37,591 bases of DNA from Pasteurella testudinis DSM 23072 (GTDB lineage Bacteria > Pseudomonadota > Gammaproteobacteria > Enterobacterales > Pasteurellaceae), in contig NZ_FWWV01000017.1 of the NCBI RefSeq assembly GCF_900176075.1, forward strand, positions 1 to 37,591, written 5' to 3'. The translations under genes were made by a program, and so were the position numbers. The first letter of the stretch is position 1. Each line of letters opens with the position of its first letter. The notes under the pieces were generated by a model. The model searched no databases. It was not told the origin of the DNA and worked only from the letters and a program-made list of their open reading frames with translations. Below are positions 34,660-37,591 of this stretch, one piece after another.

Positions 34660-35115
34660 TTAGGCCTGTTGTTTCTGTTTTTCAGTGAATGCAAACCATT
34701 TCATTTTATTCACATCGACTTTACGATTCAGTCCGTTATAAAAAACCATTGACGGAATCGCCACCAAAATCCCGACTGCGGTCGCTTTCAATGCCAATGA
34801 CAAGTTGACCATAATCGCAGCCGCATCAATATCGCCGCCGGATTGCCCCATGGTATAAAAAGTCAATAAAATCCCGATTACCGTGCCCAGCAGACCCACA
34901 TAAGGCGCATTTGAGCCTACCGTCGAAATGGTGGTCAGATTACGGGTTAAATCAATTTCCAGATCGTGAATCGTACCGTACTGCTCGACATCAACCTGAC
35001 GGAAGAAAATGATCCGCTCGATCACCATCCACAGCATAATGAAGCTCATTAGCGCCAACGTGCCTAAAATAATGTAATCGGTATAGTCTTCTAAAAATTC
35101 AAACAGCTGATCCAT
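34660..35115 (-). CDS. exbB: Biopolymer transport protein ExbB
   Basis: Pentameric scaffold of the proton channel. The 151-aa protein has three membrane segments: about 12-34, 75-97 and 112-133, with the conserved [20 protein letters not shown] and [19 protein letters not shown]. Short form as in Haemophilus. I use ATG 35115 (MDQLFEFL) with AAGGA upstream; 17 open codons further upstream lack support. It starts the exbB-exbD-tonB operon. Confidence 0.95.
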   Translation of the reverse strand: MDQLFEFLEDYTDYIILGTLALMSFIMLWMVIERIIFFRQVDVEQYGTIHDLEIDLTRNLTTISTVGSNAPYVGLLGTVIGILLTFYTMGQSGGDIDAAAIMVNLSLALKATAVGILVAIPSMVFYNGLNRKVDVNKMKWFAFTEKQKQQA

Positions 35116-35147
35116 CTGTGAAATCCTTGTAACGTTTTGATACAGAA

Positions 35148-35180
35148 TAAAAAATACAAAGTGCAATCCGCACTTTGTAT
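35148..35180 (-). terminator. Hairpin between the exbB promoter and exbB; fetA terminator or attenuator
   Basis: ATACAAAGTGC (35154-35164) pairs with GCACTTTGTAT (35170-35180), 11 bp with a 5-base loop, followed on the minus strand by TTTTTTATT. It is 115 bases past the fetA stop but 39 bases before the exbB start. Confidence 0.8.
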
Positions 35181-35204
35181 TTGTAATTGAGAATTGATTT
35201 CATT

Positions 35205-35233
35205 ATTGTAGCGAATTTCGCCACATTGGTAAA
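35205..35233 (-). promoter_or_regulatory. Promoter of exbB-exbD-tonB
   Basis: On the minus strand TTTACC (complement of 35228-35233), 17 bases, TACAAT (complement of 35205-35210). The transcript would start near 35198, upstream of the terminator-like hairpin. A Fur box is not clear here. Confidence 0.55.
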
Positions 35234-35294
35234 TCAGAATTTATCAGAAATTCTTGCTTTATCGTTTCATTCTCACTGTTTTACCCAAGATTAA

Positions 35295-37361
35295 TTAAAA
35301 TTGATAATTAATCCCGACTCGGAAATCACGCCCAACCCCGGCTAAGGTTTCACCACGTTGGCTGTGCGGATAATAGAGTTTATTAAACGCATTGTTTAGC
35401 GACGCATTGATGTTCAAGTTATCATCATTAAACGGCTTCCAGTTAATATAGAAGTCGTGCACAGTGTAACCTTCACGTTTCACTTCTCCAACATCACGTA
35501 CCAATACAGAACCTTCAGCATCTTCCACCGTGCGATTACGCCAGCCCAATTCTAAGTTCGGTTTCGCAAAGCGATAAGCCAGTTCCGCTGTCCATGTGCG
35601 ACCGGTTTGCACCGCAAATTCAGGGTTTGAACTCAGCAAATTACCAGGGTGAGTATCATAAATGCGAGGTTTGCTTTCTGCCACACCGATACGTGCCATA
35701 AAGCCGTTCAGCTTATAGGCTGCGCTCAACTCATAACCATGGTTTTTGATATAACCGGCATTTGTTGTTTCTTTGATTAATGCAGAATCATGACGGTTTT
35801 GCGGATTGGCAATCGCATCATTAATTTTTTGCCAGAAATAGCTACCGGCTAATGTGAGACCGTTATAGTCAAAGTTGAAACCAATTTCTGTATTACGCGC
35901 ACGCTCGGCAACGGTACCGTCCGCAATCGAGACTACACCTCGTTTACCATGGGTCGTCAACGCATCATATAAACGTGGGCTACGAGACGCATAGTTGTGA
36001 TCGAAACTGAAGCTCAAACTGTCAAGCGGTTGATAAATCACGCCAACACTCGGATTCACACGACCATCAGACACTTCTTTGCCATCCATGGTTTTCACTT
36101 TGAAATAATCATAACGCATACCGGCGGTTAAGGTGAAATCACCAACTGCGCCAATAGCCTCTAAATAGGTTCCAATATCGGCTTTTTTCGGGCTAGACAG
36201 CGGCGGCAATGCCACTTGTTGTCTGTTGACCGTCATTGATGTGAAGAACGTATGAGGAACAATTTTTTGATCACGATAATTGACACCATATTTCAGTAAT
36301 ACGCTGTCACCAATCGGGGAATCAAAATTGATATTCGCGCCACGGGTCTCAATCTTGGTGGTGGTTGGGCCTGCAATATTGCCGCAATAGCCACAGCCGC
36401 TATCATCGGCAGAATAACGTTTGTTTTGCATCAGATAAGCGTTGGCAGTCAATTCACTGATAAAGCCTAAGTTTTTTGCTGTCCACTCAAGGTTAGTATT
36501 TCTTTGTGTGGTTTCACGGTAGCTCGGGCTGTTGGATGAAATGCGACCGTTTCTTAATGTTGTCGCCCAACCAAACTCTTCACGCACAAAGCGTTCGCCG
36601 CGGTGTTGATCTTGCAAATGACTTAATACCAAACGGTGATCACCGAAAGTAGCACCTAATTTAATTAAGTAATTGCGCTTATCTAACCCACTCTTCAGCA
36701 CTGTTTTTCCGCCATATTGATTAGCATAGCCTTTACCTGGCTTGTAATCATCTTCATCGGTACGGTTGAATGAGAACAACGCATCAAAATTGCCGGCTTT
36801 ACCAAACAGCGCACCGCCATAAGAGTGGCCTTCATTGCTGGAATAACCGCTGTTGAGTTTGAAGCCGTAATCACGATCGCTGTTTTTTAACAGATCCAAC
36901 GCATCAACGGTTTTGGCAATAATCGCCCCGTTAGTTGCACCAATTCCCGCGCTGGCAGAACCTGCCCCTTTTTGCACGGAAACACTTTTCAGCAATGACG
37001 GATCGATAATGAAACGCCCTTGATGATACAGAATTTGGCTGTCGGAATACGCATTATCCACTTTAATATCAACCGAGTTCTGCCCCATGCCGCGAATGGT
37101 CAAGAATTGCGATGTGCCGTTGCCGCCACCGAAATCAATCGCTGGTTCTTCCGCCAACAAGCTACGCAAATCCGTTGCCGTGCTTTCGTCTTGCTCTTCC
37201 AACGTCACGACATTGGTTTGCACCTTCGCACCTTGACGATCTGAAACCACGATCTCATCTAAAGTCTCCGCAGTTGTGTCGGCAAACGTTGATGTTGCCG
37301 CCAGCGCTCCAAGCACCGCAAGACTGATATAACTCAGATTAAATTTCTCAGAAATTTTCAT
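35295..37361 (-). CDS. fetA: TonB-dependent ferric-siderophore receptor, FetA/FrpB type
   Basis: Outer-membrane beta-barrel receptor; neisserial FetA takes up ferric enterobactin-like catecholates. The 688-aa precursor has a signal peptide ending STFA at about residue 27, a TonB box LDEIVVSD (34-41), the plug domain with DFGGGNGTSQFLTIRGMGQN (76-95) and VSVQKGAGSASAGIGATNG, and a barrel ending in a C-terminal aromatic (NYQF). It resembles neisserial FetA along its whole length as I remember it, with one loop shorter. Residues C323 and C326 (SGCGYCGN) are in a presumed surface loop. Upstream are a Fur-like box and promoter. Next to exbB on the same strand. Confidence 0.9.
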   Translation of the reverse strand: MKISEKFNLSYISLAVLGALAATSTFADTTAETLDEIVVSDRQGAKVQTNVVTLEEQDESTATDLRSLLAEEPAIDFGGGNGTSQFLTIRGMGQNSVDIKVDNAYSDSQILYHQGRFIIDPSLLKSVSVQKGAGSASAGIGATNGAIIAKTVDALDLLKNSDRDYGFKLNSGYSSNEGHSYGGALFGKAGNFDALFSFNRTDEDDYKPGKGYANQYGGKTVLKSGLDKRNYLIKLGATFGDHRLVLSHLQDQHRGERFVREEFGWATTLRNGRISSNSPSYRETTQRNTNLEWTAKNLGFISELTANAYLMQNKRYSADDSGCGYCGNIAGPTTTKIETRGANINFDSPIGDSVLLKYGVNYRDQKIVPHTFFTSMTVNRQQVALPPLSSPKKADIGTYLEAIGAVGDFTLTAGMRYDYFKVKTMDGKEVSDGRVNPSVGVIYQPLDSLSFSFDHNYASRSPRLYDALTTHGKRGVVSIADGTVAERARNTEIGFNFDYNGLTLAGSYFWQKINDAIANPQNRHDSALIKETTNAGYIKNHGYELSAAYKLNGFMARIGVAESKPRIYDTHPGNLLSSNPEFAVQTGRTWTAELAYRFAKPNLELGWRNRTVEDAEGSVLVRDVGEVKREGYTVHDFYINWKPFNDDNLNINASLNNAFNKLYYPHSQRGETLAGVGRDFRVGINYQF

Positions 37362-37485
37362 AACATTCCTTAGGATTAGTCATTTTAATCAAGCGTAGAA
37401 ACTGCTGCGTTCGCCAACCAAGTGGTGAGCGCGTACAAAATCCACAAAAAATTCAAAAAGATAAAGAAGTATCCATTTTCTCAAA

Positions 37486-37526
37486 ATGAATACGAATTAT
37501 TATCAATAAAATAAAGAGAAAATCAA
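37486..37526 (-). promoter_or_regulatory. fetA promoter with overlapping Fur-like box
   Basis: On the minus strand TTGATT (complement of 37521-37526), 16 bases, then GATAAT (complement of 37499-37504). The -10 lies inside a 19-base Fur-like box (37486-37504) that matches 11 of 19 positions of the E. coli consensus, starting GATAAT and ending ATTCAT. Repression by iron-loaded Fur is inferred. There is no poly-C tract between the boxes, unlike neisserial fetA. Confidence 0.55.
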
Positions 37527-37562
37527 CCTTCTGAGAATAATTTTTATTAAAAAAATAACAAT

Positions 37563-37586
37563 CCGCACGTGAAACGTGCGGTTTTT
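37563..37586. terminator. Strong hairpin at the right edge
   Basis: CCGCACGT (37563-37570) pairs with ACGTGCGG (37574-37581) with a 3-base loop, T5 on the plus side and ATTGTTATTTTTTT on the minus side. It most likely ends a gene to the right of the window. The 200 bases between here and fetA hold only the fetA promoter and leader. Confidence 0.7.
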
Positions 37587-37591
37587 CGGCT

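Noticed and set aside
35295-37361. Neisserial uptake sequence GCCGTCTGAA in fetA as proof of origin
   Set aside because: I looked for it on both strands in this gene and did not see it, so origin is argued only from similarity and lack of Haemophilus-type sites.
37495-37526. Phase-variable poly-C tract in the fetA promoter
   Set aside because: The spacer between the -35 and -10 boxes is AT-rich with no run of C or G.
1-37591. CRISPR array or integrated prophage
   Set aside because: No evenly spaced direct repeats and no phage structural, integrase or terminase genes are seen.

Overview
This window looks like chromosome from a member of the Pasteurellaceae. The main evidence is the nine-base uptake sequence AAGTGCGGT and its complement, which I count about fifty times by eye. 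Gene sets and gene order also match Haemophilus and Aggregatibacter types: purH-purD-glyA, csrA-alaS-uspA near galU, and exbB-exbD-tonB. The species cannot be fixed from the sequence alone. Almost all genes are ordinary housekeeping genes; the accessory material is confined to a few short pockets.

Layout. 1-280: 5' end of an IS200-type transposase gene and its hairpin-rich end. 361-4726 (minus): purH, purD and glyA (late purine synthesis and one-carbon supply). 4974-5559: a pocket with a small membrane protein divergent from a small Xre-type regulator, sharing a dyad operator. 5572-8259: yeaK-type editing protein, DoxX protein, EmrE-type exporter, ppnP, and a DODA-type dioxygenase. 8414-12171 (minus): zwf-pgl-gnd, the oxidative pentose phosphate branch that supplies NADPH. 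12274-13661 (minus): nudE-cysQ, coupled by a four-base overlap. 13760-17560 (plus): yrfG, hslR, hslO and pckA, the order known near the E. coli pck locus. 17649-19260: DUF302 periplasmic protein and ygfZ. 19311-25349 (minus): uspA, alaS, csrA, manB and galU. 25773-26720: corA behind a long leader. 26880-26969: tRNA-Ser(GGA). 27293-30053: YbdG-type mechanosensitive channel, a short AzoR-like protein and a divergent LysR regulator. 30121-33430: plsB divergent from lexA, with two SOS boxes. 33508-37361 (minus): exbB-exbD-tonB and upstream of them a FetA/FrpB-type ferric-siderophore receptor.

The genes form functional blocks. Purine synthesis is linked to glycine/one-carbon supply by purH-purD-glyA. 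zwf-pgl-gnd makes NADPH and pentose. manB and galU supply activated sugars for surface polysaccharide. The FetA receptor and the ExbB-ExbD-TonB motor together form a complete outer-membrane iron uptake unit.

I found no clearly new multi-gene system. The best candidates for something undescribed are the Xre/membrane-protein module at 4974-5559, a 46-base hairpin at the predicted 5' end of csrA mRNA (21867-21912), the corA leader with a possible 18-codon upstream frame, a terminator-like hairpin between the exbB promoter and gene, and places where uptake sequences have been recruited into terminators, a start codon and a tandem coding repeat. All coordinates and counts were read by eye, with no database search.
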